Source: Candidatus Firestoneibacteriota bacterium
GTDB lineage: Bacteria > Oederibacteriota > D2-FULL-39-29 > CAIOVX01
Direction: 5' to 3'
Assembly (NCBI GenBank): GCA_903861835.1
Contig: CAIOVX010000084.1
Coordinates: 1-64,000 of the forward strand
Length of the DNA: 64,000 bases
Shown: positions 7,994 through 16,712 of the stretch, piece by piece
Layout of the letters: each line of letters opens with the position of its first letter
How positions within the stretch are numbered: position 1 is the first letter of the stretch
Made by a program: the position numbers and the translations under genes
Notes under the pieces: generated by a model
Told to the model about the DNA's origin: nothing
Databases searched by the model: none
Seen by the model: the letters and a program-made list of their open reading frames with translations, nothing else

Positions 7994-8947
7994 TTGTTCC
8001 GCGAAAAAATCAAACTACTTGACGCAACGATTCGCGATGGCGGGCTGATGAACGCCCACAAATTTGAGGACAGGTTTGTGCGCGAGGTCTACCGCTCGGT
8101 ATCCGAAGCAGGAATTGATTATATTGAGCTCGGCTACAAAAACTCAAAGAAGCTCTTTTCTCCGGAGAAATTCGGCAAGTGGAAATTCTGTGAAGACGAA
8201 GATATCCTGAAAGTAATAGACGGCATACCCTCAAAGACCAAAATATCGGTTATGGTGGATGTTGACAGGGTAGATCCCGCCGATGTTAAACCCAAGAAGA
8301 ACAGCCCGGTTACGATGATACGCGTTGCTTCCTACATTAAGGATATCGACAAGGCGATAGCGCTTTGCAATCAGATGGCGGACAAGGGCTACGAGACTGC
8401 GGTAAATATTATGGCTATTTCAAAGGCGCTGGACAATGAAATAAATGAAGCGTTTGAACAGCTTGAAACGGAATGCAAAGCGCAGGTAATCAACATTGTA
8501 GATTCCAACGGGGCGCTTTACCAGGAAACCGTGGAATTTCTCGTGAAAAAGGCAAAGTCCATTATTAAGAGCAAAGAGATCGGCTTTCACGCGCACAACA
8601 ACCAGCAGCTGGCTTTCTCAAATTCAATTGAAGCCATCATCCACAACGCGAACAATATTGACTGCACGATTTATGGGTTGGGAAGAGCTGCGGGGAACTG
8701 CCCGACGGAACTTATGCTCGGGTTTCTCAAGAACCCGAAATATGATATTAGGCCCATACTGGATGTCATCTCCAAGGAATTTATCTCGCTTCGCCAGCAG
8801 ATTGAATGGGGCTATGTTATTCCCTACGCGATTGCCGGGATACTGGACGAGCATCCCAAGGCAGCGCTTGCTTTGCGCGAAAGCGCCCAGAAAGAGAATT
8901 ACCGAGAATTCTGGGAAAGCCTGGCTATGAGCCCGGACGAAGCCTAA
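7994..8947 (+). CDS. HMG-CoA-lyase-like aldolase (4-hydroxy-2-oxovalerate aldolase type)
   Basis: A 317-residue TIM-barrel enzyme of the HMGL-like/DRE family. The N-terminal LLDATIRDGG is the catalytic Asp/Arg motif (a variant of DTTLRDG). The metal ligands are in GFHAHNN, with EIGFHAHNNQQLAF followed by GLGRAAGNCPTE, as in aldolases related to DmpG and HMG-CoA lyase. Members cleave or form C-C bonds next to a carbonyl using a divalent metal. The substrate is unknown; similar genes often sit in cell-surface polysaccharide loci, which is not the case here. The start is TTG at 7994, preceded by a perfect TTAGGAGGAA. A terminator follows at 8969, so it is monocistronic. Confidence 0.8.
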   Translation: MFREKIKLLDATIRDGGLMNAHKFEDRFVREVYRSVSEAGIDYIELGYKNSKKLFSPEKFGKWKFCEDEDILKVIDGIPSKTKISVMVDVDRVDPADVKPKKNSPVTMIRVASYIKDIDKAIALCNQMADKGYETAVNIMAISKALDNEINEAFEQLETECKAQVINIVDSNGALYQETVEFLVKKAKSIIKSKEIGFHAHNNQQLAFSNSIEAIIHNANNIDCTIYGLGRAAGNCPTELMLGFLKNPKYDIRPILDVISKEFISLRQQIEWGYVIPYAIAGILDEHPKAALALRESAQKENYREFWESLAMSPDEA

Positions 8948-8968
8948 AAAACATTGAAGGAATCAACG

Positions 8969-8997
8969 CCGCCGGCACTGAGCCGGCGGTTTTTTTT
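8969..8997 (+). terminator. Intrinsic terminator after the aldolase gene
   Basis: CCGCCGGC (8969-8976) pairs with GCCGGCGG (8982-8989) around ACTGA, then eight T residues. Confidence 0.92.
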
Positions 8998-9079
8998 ACC
9001 TCCGGAATTTCCCCAACAAACAGCCCACACAATTTAGCGTTTATGATAGAATATTATAGGTTAGTTGAACGGAGGGTCT

Positions 9080-9643
9080 GTGGAACAAAATGTTTTTGAA
9101 GCCGTATTTCAAAATATGCCCATGCCTGCTTTTGTTGTAGGCAGGGATGTTGAAATATTTTCATACAACAAAAAGGCAAAAACAGACCTGCTCGGAAGGA
9201 ATGCGGCAGCGGCAATAAATAAGAAGACCGGAGGCGTGCTGCACTGCATGAATTCTTTGGAAACGAAGAAAGGCTGCGGCCACGGCGCGGCCTGCAAGGA
9301 TTGTGTCATACGAAATTCGGTGTATGAAGCGTTTAACGGCAGATCCGCATTCCGGAAAACCACTGCTTTGGAAGTGAAGAGAGGCAAGAAGAAAGTGAAT
9401 ATGAGCGTTGTTCTTTCCGCTGTCAGGTTGAACAAAGACAGAGCCCTTCTTATGATAGAAGACATAACTGAGCTTCTCCAGTTACGAGAGCTGATACCTA
9501 TTTGCGCGAGCTGCAAAAAGATAAGGAATGACAGCGATGTCTGGGAGCGGATAGAGATATATATCGGCGAGAGGACCGGGACGGATTTCACTCATTCCAT
9601 CTGCCCTGATTGCCTGAAAAAGCTGTACCCGGGAGAGAAATAA
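9080..9643 (+). CDS. Cysteine-rich PAS-domain protein with C-terminal CxxC domain
   Basis: About 187 residues. GTG at 9080 is preferred over the in-frame TTG at 9065 because the Shine-Dalgarno GGAGG (9071-9075) lies between them. Residues 1-125 form a PAS domain carrying a cysteine cluster, CMNSLETKKGCGHGAACKDC, which could hold an Fe-S cluster or act as a redox switch. The last 50 residues match a module often found at the end of PAS or receiver proteins: PICASCKKIRND, then W, then HSICPDCLKKLYP. That module has four cysteines in a zinc-ribbon-like layout. There is no output domain, so it may be an adaptor or sensor for a partner kinase. The gene continues 14 bp later into the TIM-barrel gene. 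Confidence 0.8.
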   Translation: MEQNVFEAVFQNMPMPAFVVGRDVEIFSYNKKAKTDLLGRNAAAAINKKTGGVLHCMNSLETKKGCGHGAACKDCVIRNSVYEAFNGRSAFRKTTALEVKRGKKKVNMSVVLSAVRLNKDRALLMIEDITELLQLRELIPICASCKKIRNDSDVWERIEIYIGERTGTDFTHSICPDCLKKLYPGEK

Positions 9644-9657
9644 TCCGAGGAGGCCCT

Positions 9658-10680
9658 TTGGAAACCGGAATAAGTTACTTCGGCAACAGAATGCCGAGAC
9701 ACATAGAAAAAGACCTCAAAGACATCAAGAAACACAACTGCACTTATGTGCTGCACACCTGCTCGGAGATTGACCAGGCCTATTACCCGGGCACCATGAA
9801 AGAAATAGTAAAAATATCCCACGACAACGGTTTGAAAGTTCAAATGAATTCCTGGGCGGTAGGAGGGGTTTTTGGCGGAGAGGCCTATTCTCTTTTTGTT
9901 ATGCAAAATAGCGGCGAGATGCAGGAACTCGCGAACGGGAAAAAAGTTCCTGCGGCCTGTCTAAACAGCAAAAAGTTCAGAGTTTTCCTGAAGAAGTTTA
10001 TTGAAAATTGCGTAAGCTACGGGATTGACACTTTTTTCTGGGACGAACCGCACTTTTACCTTCCGTGGCATTTTGGCGACGCCCCCGGTGATTACGGCTG
10101 TTTCTGTCTGAAGTGCAAAAAACTTTACAGAGAACAGTACGGGAAGGCAATGCCCAAGAAACAGGAAAGCACCATAGAAGAGTTCCGCGAAAAATGCGTT
10201 GTCTCTCTGCTTAATGAAATAAACCCGGTCATTAAACGCGGACGCGTGGAAACAGCGATTTGCGTGCTGCCGAAACTGATAGAAGGAGAAAATTCCGGAA
10301 CAGGCGATTGGGATAAGGTTGCCTCTTTGAAGGGAATTGATTTGTTCACGACGGATCCCTACTGGACAATGCATTTGAAACGGCCGGGCTTCAATGTCGA
10401 AGAATTTGTCAGAAGGAATTCTGTCAATGCAATCGCAGCCGCGAAAAAATACGGCAAAAAAGCCGGTATTTGGGTGCAGTGTTACTCCATAAAAAAGGGT
10501 GAAGAGTACAACCTGGAAACCGCAGTAAGAACGGCTTTTGACTGCGGCGCCAGGGATATTGCGGCCTGGGGCTACGGCGGTACTTCATATATGAGCCAGC
10601 TTGCCTGCGGGAGACCGCAGTACTGCTGGGATTTGTTGGGGGAATTGTATAAGGAATGCCATAAGAAGAGCAAAAGTTAG
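9658..10680 (+). CDS. TIM-barrel protein of unknown function, glycoside-hydrolase-like
   Basis: About 340 residues. TTG at 9658 is chosen because GAGGAGG lies at 9647-9653; a TTG at 9610 lies inside the previous gene. No signal peptide is visible. The sequence alternates strands and helices like a (beta/alpha)8 barrel: TYVLHTCSE, LKVQMNSW, IDTFFWDEPHF, ETAICVLP, IDLFTTDPYW, AGIWVQCYS, RDIAAWGYGG. Acidic residues sit at strand ends (WDEPHFY, TTDPYW), as in hydrolase barrels. Several cysteines (CFCLKCKKLY) cluster near residue 150. It resembles uncharacterised glycoside-hydrolase-like families; the substrate is unknown. A repeat unit begins 3 bp after the stop. Confidence 0.6.
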   Translation: METGISYFGNRMPRHIEKDLKDIKKHNCTYVLHTCSEIDQAYYPGTMKEIVKISHDNGLKVQMNSWAVGGVFGGEAYSLFVMQNSGEMQELANGKKVPAACLNSKKFRVFLKKFIENCVSYGIDTFFWDEPHFYLPWHFGDAPGDYGCFCLKCKKLYREQYGKAMPKKQESTIEEFREKCVVSLLNEINPVIKRGRVETAICVLPKLIEGENSGTGDWDKVASLKGIDLFTTDPYWTMHLKRPGFNVEEFVRRNSVNAIAAAKKYGKKAGIWVQCYSIKKGEEYNLETAVRTAFDCGARDIAAWGYGGTSYMSQLACGRPQYCWDLLGELYKECHKKSKS

Positions 10681-10683
10681 TAA

Positions 10684-10756
10684 GCCGCGCTTCGCGCGTC
10701 TTGTTCTGATAGGCAGGTATGTTTCATGCCGGACCAAGTCCGGCAGGGCAGATTAA
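10684..10756 (+). repeat. Single ~74-bp hairpin repeat unit with short AACGTT array
   Basis: This has the same structure as 51-124: GCCGCGCTTCGCGCG, TCTTGTTCTG, then ATGCCGGAC paired with a slightly decayed GTCCGGCAG. It is followed by AACGTTCTTAACGT. It begins 3 bp after the stop codon of the preceding gene and lies in direct orientation to the two units at 12090-12239. Confidence 0.8.
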
Positions 10757-10828
10757 CGTTCTTAACGTAAACAAAAAAGATTAAAAGATCGAAAACGTTT
10801 AGAACACAACAAATGAGGGGAAAGAAGG

Positions 10829-12016
10829 ATGAAAAAAACTGGAGTTGTCATAGCTGTTTTGTTTGTTCTTTGCGCGGGAGCGGGGGCAAGGATGTCGGAG
10901 GTATGGACAAAGACTTTCACGCTTGAAGCGGAAGATACCGAGTTAGCCGGGGATATCGGTGTTGAGTGGAAGGGCAATGGCTTTTATGTGACCGGACTTA
11001 GGTGCGTGCCGGACGGGACCAATATACGCGGTACTGTGGCGGTTAGAAAACTTGACGCTGACGGAAAAATAGTGTGGAAACAGATTTGCGATATCGGGCT
11101 TGGTGGAGTTGACAGTAAAAACACGCTCGCCGTAGATGCTTCAAATAATGTCTATATAGGCGGTTTTAAGTATGTTGAAGGAAAGGGAAGGAGCGCCTGG
11201 ATAAGAAAATACGATCAGAATGGGAATGTTCTCTGGGACAGAACCTGGGAGAACCTTTACGGCAGCAGGGATGCAAAGATAATGGATCTGGCTGCCGCTC
11301 CCGACGGCAGCCTCTACGCGGTGGGTTACAAATATCTTGATAACCTTACCCGTGAACTCTGGCTTAGGCGCTACGATCTTGATGGGAACGAGCAGTGGTG
11401 CAGAACTTACGGCGTCTCTTCGCTGCCTAACGAGCAGGAACAAGGGCTGACCGTGGATGTCTCAGGGAATGCTTATGTTGCCGCATATCAGGACGGCGAC
11501 AATCAGGAAGTTTATCTTGCCGTGAAGAAGTACGGACCGGACGGGAATCTGCAAAAGACTATGAGTTTGCCGGATGACAGGGTTCGGGCCAGGGTCGTTA
11601 ATGAAATTGCGGTAGACCTCTCAGACAACCTGTTTGTTCTCGGCTCGGAATCAGTTTTCTTTCAGGGCAGGAATATTTTTATCAGGAAAATATCTCCTTC
11701 GGGAGGCAATCTCTGGTCTATCTCATATCCTAATACTGGCTACCAAGGTTTTGGCGGGAACGCCATAAAGTTTGACAGTGAAAATAATGTTTATGTCTCT
11801 GCCACAGGCAGCGGTGAAAAAACCGAGAAGAAGTACAGCTGGATTTTAAAATTAGACAGTGACGGCAATAAACTGGAGGCTATGGATTATTCCGGTTATT
11901 CCTACGGGGTCGATTTCTCGGTTGGCAGGAATGGCGATATCTACGTGCTTGGGACCGGCGCTGATGCGACAGGTAATGCGGAGATATGGGTGAAGAGGTA
12001 TGCGCAAATACCTTAA
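10829..12016 (+). CDS. Secreted beta-propeller (SBBP-repeat-like) protein
   Basis: A 395-residue secreted protein. The signal peptide covers about the first 20 residues (VVIAVLFVLCAGAGA). The rest is six to seven degenerate repeats of roughly 50-60 residues, each with a core such as KLDADGKIVW, KYDQNGNVLW, RYDLDGNEQW, KYGPDGNLQ, KISPSGGNLW and KLDSDGNKLE. Each core is followed by a blade with the pattern NVYIGG or DIYVLG. This is the hallmark of SBBP/NHL-like beta-propellers, usually extracellular and of unknown ligand. The start is ATG at 10829 after GGGGAAAGAAGG. It stands alone, with repeat arrays on both sides. Confidence 0.8.
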   Translation: MKKTGVVIAVLFVLCAGAGARMSEVWTKTFTLEAEDTELAGDIGVEWKGNGFYVTGLRCVPDGTNIRGTVAVRKLDADGKIVWKQICDIGLGGVDSKNTLAVDASNNVYIGGFKYVEGKGRSAWIRKYDQNGNVLWDRTWENLYGSRDAKIMDLAAAPDGSLYAVGYKYLDNLTRELWLRRYDLDGNEQWCRTYGVSSLPNEQEQGLTVDVSGNAYVAAYQDGDNQEVYLAVKKYGPDGNLQKTMSLPDDRVRARVVNEIAVDLSDNLFVLGSESVFFQGRNIFIRKISPSGGNLWSISYPNTGYQGFGGNAIKFDSENNVYVSATGSGEKTEKKYSWILKLDSDGNKLEAMDYSGYSYGVDFSVGRNGDIYVLGTGADATGNAEIWVKRYAQIP

Positions 12017-12020
12017 AGGC

Positions 12021-12278
12021 GGTTTGTAACGTTCTTAACGTTCATAACGTTTGTAACGTAAGACGGTAAAAAGTTAGTAAGGTTTGTAAGCCGCGCTTCG
12101 CGCGTCTTGTTCTGATAAGTAAGATATTATTCATGCCGGACTACGTCCGGCATAGGAGAATAAGCCGCAGCTCCGCTGTGTCTTGTTCTGCAGGGTAAGA
12201 TATATCTCATACCGGACTACGTCCGGCATAGCAGAATAAGGTTTATAACGTTCTTAACGTTCGTAACGTTTGTAACGT
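12021..12278 (+). repeat. AACGTT arrays enclosing two tandem ~74-bp hairpin units
   Basis: AACGTT 9-bp units occupy 12021-12060 and 12240-12278. Two tandem hairpin units lie between (12090-12163 and 12164-12239), each with the ATGCCGGAC/GTCCGGCAT palindrome; in the second copy the left arm has changed to ATACCGGAC. The array starts 4 bp after the stop codon at 12016. This explains nearly all of the 328-bp gap before 12345. Confidence 0.85.
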
Positions 12279-12329
12279 GAGGCGGAAAGCGGCTAAAATT
12301 TTGAAACTTTAGTTTCTGGTTGCTGTCTG

Positions 12330-12338
12330 TGGTATAAT
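12330..12338 (+). promoter_or_regulatory. Extended -10 promoter directly in front of the CusB-like gene
   Basis: TGG plus a perfect TATAAT (12333-12338). The expected transcription start is 12344-12346, which coincides with the ATG at 12345. No Shine-Dalgarno is visible before that ATG, so the transcript may be leaderless. No good -35 box is present at 17 bp. Confidence 0.6.
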
Positions 12339-12344
12339 GGACTT

Positions 12345-13340
12345 ATGAAAAAAGCATTGATTCTCATAATAGTTTTTGCTGTTGCCGCGCTTGCGCTTTT
12401 TGCGGGGTGCGCGGCGAAGGCGCAAGGCGACAAGCTGTATACCTGCCCGATGCACGCGCAGGTACTTTCTGACAGGCCGGGGCAATGCCCTATCTGTGGA
12501 ATGGATCTGGTTCCTGTCAAAGAAAACGCGAAACCGGCATCAAGCGCTCCCGCTGCAATAACTATCAACAGCGGGCAGGAACAACTTATCGGAGTTAGAA
12601 CCGAGAAGGCAGGAAAAAGAAAGATGGTTTACACGGTCAGGGCCGCCGGCAAGATTGCGCATGATCCCGAACTCTATAACGCCGTAATCGAATACCGTCT
12701 GGCCGTAAGGTCCTTTAAAGAAGCGGAAGGGGAAGCCAAGGACCAGGCAAAATCTTCGCTTGCTTCGGCGCGGGTCAAAATGCTTCACGAAGGGCTTTCC
12801 GAACAAATGATAGACGCTTTTGCTTCATCCAAGGAAGAACCGGAGTATCTCCTCTTTGCGGGGAAACCGGGAGGCAAACTGCTGGTTTACATCCAGGTTT
12901 ATGAATCGGAGATAAGTTATGTGAAGGAAGGAGCCCAGGTTGAAATTTCCGCGGTCTCATTTCCAGGCAGAACCTATCAGGGGAATATTCTCTCGCTTGA
13001 CACATATGTGGATAAAGACACCAGAACTTTAAGGGCAAGAGCGGAGATAAAGAACACTGACGGCACTCTCAGGCCTGAAATGCTTATTACTGCCGCCGTC
13101 AAATGCGCTCTCGGAGAGCGGCTGGCAGTCCCTTATGACGCGGTCCTTGACACCGGCATCAAACAAAGTATTTTTGTCCGGACTGCTCCCGGAATTTATG
13201 AGCCCAGACAGGTTAAGGCGGGCGTAAAGGGAGAAGGTTATATTGAAATCATCTCAGGAATAAAAGAAGGAGAAGAGGTAGCGATTTCGGCTAACTTCCT
13301 GCTGGATTCCGAATCCAAACTCCGGGAGCTCAGAAAATAG
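12345..13340 (+). CDS. RND efflux periplasmic adaptor (CusB/CzcB-like) with heavy-metal-binding domain
   Basis: A 331-residue membrane-fusion lipoprotein. The signal peptide ends in the lipobox LFAGC with Cys22. Residues about 32-58 form a heavy-metal-binding domain, YTCPMHAQVLSDRPGQCPIC followed by GMDLVPV, as seen at the N-terminus of copper/silver adaptors. The remainder holds the adaptor's barrel and membrane-proximal domains (VYESEISYVKEGAQVEI, then GNILSLDTYVDKDTRTLRAR). It should link the RND pump at 13368 to an outer-membrane channel. It is somewhat short for a CusB (about 400 residues). It is probably regulated through the extended -10 promoter at 12330. It is likely a Cu/Ag or other heavy-metal system. 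Confidence 0.88.
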   Translation: MKKALILIIVFAVAALALFAGCAAKAQGDKLYTCPMHAQVLSDRPGQCPICGMDLVPVKENAKPASSAPAAITINSGQEQLIGVRTEKAGKRKMVYTVRAAGKIAHDPELYNAVIEYRLAVRSFKEAEGEAKDQAKSSLASARVKMLHEGLSEQMIDAFASSKEEPEYLLFAGKPGGKLLVYIQVYESEISYVKEGAQVEISAVSFPGRTYQGNILSLDTYVDKDTRTLRARAEIKNTDGTLRPEMLITAAVKCALGERLAVPYDAVLDTGIKQSIFVRTAPGIYEPRQVKAGVKGEGYIEIISGIKEGEEVAISANFLLDSESKLRELRK

Positions 13341-13367
13341 CACGGCTCTGAAAACTTACGAGGTCTA

Positions 13368-16300
13368 ATGCTAGAACGGATAGTGGATTTCTCAGCACGG
13401 AACCGTTTTTTGGTTATTATTCTGGCGGCCGCCGCAGTCTTTGGCGCTGTTTACTGCCTCTACAACATTCCGCTTGATGCCATCCCCGATCTTTCCGACA
13501 CCCAGGTTATTATTTATTCAAAATGGGACAGAAGCCCGGACATAATTGAAGACCAGGTTACCTATCCAATAGTTACCAGCCTGCTCGGCGCTCCCAAGGT
13601 TAAAGCGATACGCGGTCTTTCCGACTTCGGTTTTTCCTATGTCTATGTGATTTTTGAAGACGGCACCGATATTTACTGGGCAAGAAGCCGGGTCCTGGAG
13701 TACCTGAATAAAACAGTTTCCAAACTTCCCCAGGGAGTTACCACGGAAATAGGACCGGATGCCACCAGCGTCGGCTGGGTCTTCCAGTACGCCCTGGTTG
13801 ATAAAACCGGAAAGCACGGAGCTTCGGAGCTTAGGAGTTTTCAGGACTGGAACTTGAAGTATCATATTCAATCGGTGAAAGGAGTCGCGGAAGTAGCGAC
13901 CGTCGGAGGTTATCAAAAGCAATACCAGGTCAATGTAGATCCCGGGTCTCTTGCCGCCTACAATGTGCCGCTCTCTGCCGTTATTGAGGCCGTAAAGAGC
14001 GGTAACAGCGATTCGGGAGGACGGCTGATAGAGATATCAGGAGCCGAATATATGATACGCGGGCGCGGTTACGCGAAGAGCGCGGAAGATATCGGAAATA
14101 TCGCCGTCAAGAGCGTTAACGGCACTGCGGTACTGGTCAAAAATGTAGCGAAGGTAACCGAAGGCCCGGATATCAGGCGGGGCGCGTCTGATTTGAACGG
14201 CGAGGGCGATGCGGTGAGCGGCATAGTTATAATGCGCCAGGGCGAGAACGCGCTGAAGGTTATAAATAGTGTGAAAGAAAAGCTCGCCGAAGTCAGAAGC
14301 TCGCTTCCCGAGGGAGTGGAACTCGTCACGGTCTATGACCGTTCCGAGCTTATCAAACGCGCGATCGCGACCCTCAGATCGCAATTATTTGAAGAGATGC
14401 TGATCGTGAGTTTAGTAATCCTGCTTTTTCTCTGGCATTTCCCCTCGGCTTTTGTGCCGATAATAACGATACCTGTCTCAAGTTTGCTGGCCTTTATCCC
14501 GATGTATTTTATGGGAATCACCTCAAATATAATGTCGCTCGCCGGAATTGCGATTTCTATCGGCGTGCTGGTGGACGGCGCTATCATTGAAGTTGAGAAC
14601 GCCTACAAACGGCTGGAGTTGTGGGAGCACGGGGGAAGGATAGGTGATCCGCACGAAATCAGAATACAGGCCTTAAAGGAAGTTATTCCTTCCGTATTCT
14701 TTTCCCTTCTCGTTATTGCGGTCGCGTTCCTGCCTGTTTTTACGCTTGTCGACCAGGAAGGCCGTCTCTTTCGGCCTCTTGCTTACACCAAGACGCTCGC
14801 GATGGCCATTGCCGCCCTGCTTGCTCTGACGCTGGACCCGGCTATCAGGCTTTTGTTTATGAGGATGGATAAGTTCACTTTTAGGCCGGCCTGGGCCGCG
14901 AAAACCGCCAACTCTCTGCTTGTCGGCACTTACCATAAAGAAGAAAGGCATCCGGTGAGCAGGCTGCTCTTCCGTTTATACCGTCCGGTCTGCGAGTTCT
15001 CGCTGAAACATTCAAAGGCGGTTATTCTCTCGGCAGTTATTCTTATGCTGGCTACGGTTCCGGTATTCCTGCGGCTCGGGTCGGAATTTATGCCTCCTTT
15101 AAACGAAGGCACCGTGCTTTACATGCCGACCACGCTTCCAGGAATTTCCGTTACCGAAGCCAAAAAACTTTTGCAGGCCCAGGATAAATTGCTCAAAGAG
15201 ATGCCGGAAGTGGAGAGCGTCTTCGGCAAAATAGGCAGGGCAGAAACTTCTACGGACCCAGCGCCTTTTTCTATGATGGAGACCGTTATAGTCCTCAAAC
15301 CCGAGAACGAATGGCGGAAGAATGAAAGGTGGTATTCGAATTTGCCCGTATTTCTTCAGGCGCCTTTCAGGCCTATTTGGCGCGACCGGATAAGTTATAA
15401 CAAATTAATCGCAGAGATGGACAGCAAACTGAATATTCCGGGGGTAACCAATGCCTGGACTATGCCCATTAAGGCCAGGATAGATATGCTCTCTACCGGG
15501 ATACGCACGCCTATCGGCATAAAGGTAATGGGGCGCGACCTCAAGGTTATCGAGGGCATCGGGCTTGACATTGAAAAGGCCCTCTCCGATGTAAAGGGAA
15601 CCAGAAGCGTGCTCGCGGAGAGGTCTTTCGGCGGCTATTATCTGGATGTGAGATTCAACAGGAGCAAACTCGCAAGTCACGGGATTTCTATGGATAGCGC
15701 CCAGATGTCGGTCATTTCCGCTATCGGCGGTGAGACCGTTACTCAGACCATAGAAGGGCGCGAGAGATACTCTGTCAGCGTAAGGTATCCCAGGGAATAC
15801 AGGGATGACAGGGAAAAACTAAGCCGGATACTTGTGGATACGCCTTCCGGCGCGAGGATACCGCTCTCCGAGGTTGCCGACATTTCTCTTTCAAGCGGCC
15901 CTTCTATGATACGCGATGAAAACGGACTGCTTACGGGTTATGTCTATGTGGACCTTAAGGGAACGGATGCGGGTTCCTATGTGGAAAGAGCAAAGGCGGC
16001 AGTCAGCGGGCAGGTCAAAGTTCCAGAGGGTTACTCGCTTATTTGGAGCGGACAGTTTGAGAATATGCAGCGGGTAAAGGAGCGGCTTAAGATTGTGATA
16101 CCGCTGGCCCTCTTTCTGATAATACTGCTGCTCTATGCAAATACAAAGTCGCCCGTTAAGACGCTTATGGTGCTGCTTGCGGTCCCTTTCTCGCTGGTGG
16201 GAGCGGTCTGGGCGCTCTATCTGCTCGGTTACAATCTTTCTATTGCCGTCTGGGTGGGCATGATTGCCCTGCTCGGGCTTGATGCGGAGACAGGCGTCTT

Positions 16301-16613
16301 TATGCTGCTCTTTCTTGATCTCTCCTATAATTCCATGAAGGAAAAAGGAGAGTTGAAGAATGAAGAGGATTTGAAAGCCGCGGTGATTCACGGCGCGGTG
16401 AAACGCATACGCCCTAAAGCCATGACCGTAACGGCGATTCTGCTCGGGCTGCTTCCCATTATGTGGTCCTTCGGCGCAGGAGCAGATGTGCTGAAACGCA
16501 TCGCCGCTCCGATGATTGGCGGTGTTATTACAAGTTTCGCGCTGGAGCTCTTGATTTACCCTTCGCTCTATTTTATTTGGAAAAAGAAGGCATTGAAAAG
16601 TTCAGGTTATTAG
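13368..16613 (+). CDS. Heavy-metal RND efflux pump (CusA/CzcA-like)
   Basis: A 1081-residue inner-membrane transporter of the HME-RND family, close to the usual 1040. It starts with the conserved ...IVDFSARNRFLVI and IPLDAIPDLSDTQVIIY. It has twelve predicted helices in two halves, each with a large periplasmic loop. The fourth helix carries the proton-relay acidic residues in SIGVLVDGAIIEVEN, and the second half has IALLGLDAETGVFML. The pump exports a metal cation from periplasm or cytoplasm using the proton gradient. ATG at 13368 is 27 bp after the adaptor stop, so the pair is an operon. No TolC/CusC channel gene follows, and the matching two-component genes lie 7.7 kb upstream. Confidence 0.93.
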   Translation: MLERIVDFSARNRFLVIILAAAAVFGAVYCLYNIPLDAIPDLSDTQVIIYSKWDRSPDIIEDQVTYPIVTSLLGAPKVKAIRGLSDFGFSYVYVIFEDGTDIYWARSRVLEYLNKTVSKLPQGVTTEIGPDATSVGWVFQYALVDKTGKHGASELRSFQDWNLKYHIQSVKGVAEVATVGGYQKQYQVNVDPGSLAAYNVPLSAVIEAVKSGNSDSGGRLIEISGAEYMIRGRGYAKSAEDIGNIAVKSVNGTAVLVKNVAKVTEGPDIRRGASDLNGEGDAVSGIVIMRQGENALKVINSVKEKLAEVRSSLPEGVELVTVYDRSELIKRAIATLRSQLFEEMLIVSLVILLFLWHFPSAFVPIITIPVSSLLAFIPMYFMGITSNIMSLAGIAISIGVLVDGAIIEVENAYKRLELWEHGGRIGDPHEIRIQALKEVIPSVFFSLLVIAVAFLPVFTLVDQEGRLFRPLAYTKTLAMAIAALLALTLDPAIRLLFMRMDKFTFRPAWAAKTANSLLVGTYHKEERHPVSRLLFRLYRPVCEFSLKHSKAVILSAVILMLATVPVFLRLGSEFMPPLNEGTVLYMPTTLPGISVTEAKKLLQAQDKLLKEMPEVESVFGKIGRAETSTDPAPFSMMETVIVLKPENEWRKNERWYSNLPVFLQAPFRPIWRDRISYNKLIAEMDSKLNIPGVTNAWTMPIKARIDMLSTGIRTPIGIKVMGRDLKVIEGIGLDIEKALSDVKGTRSVLAERSFGGYYLDVRFNRSKLASHGISMDSAQMSVISAIGGETVTQTIEGRERYSVSVRYPREYRDDREKLSRILVDTPSGARIPLSEVADISLSSGPSMIRDENGLLTGYVYVDLKGTDAGSYVERAKAAVSGQVKVPEGYSLIWSGQFENMQRVKERLKIVIPLALFLIILLLYANTKSPVKTLMVLLAVPFSLVGAVWALYLLGYNLSIAVWVGMIALLGLDAETGVFMLLFLDLSYNSMKEKGELKNEEDLKAAVIHGAVKRIRPKAMTVTAILLGLLPIMWSFGAGADVLKRIAAPMIGGVITSFALELLIYPSLYFIWKKKALKSSGY

Positions 16614-16712
16614 CGGCCTTCTGAACTATGACCGGTCTCATCCTGCATTTCCGCTTAAATCCTGTATAATTTAGCTGAAATTATTCGAAGAGATCAGCAT
16701 TCCGGAGGGGAT

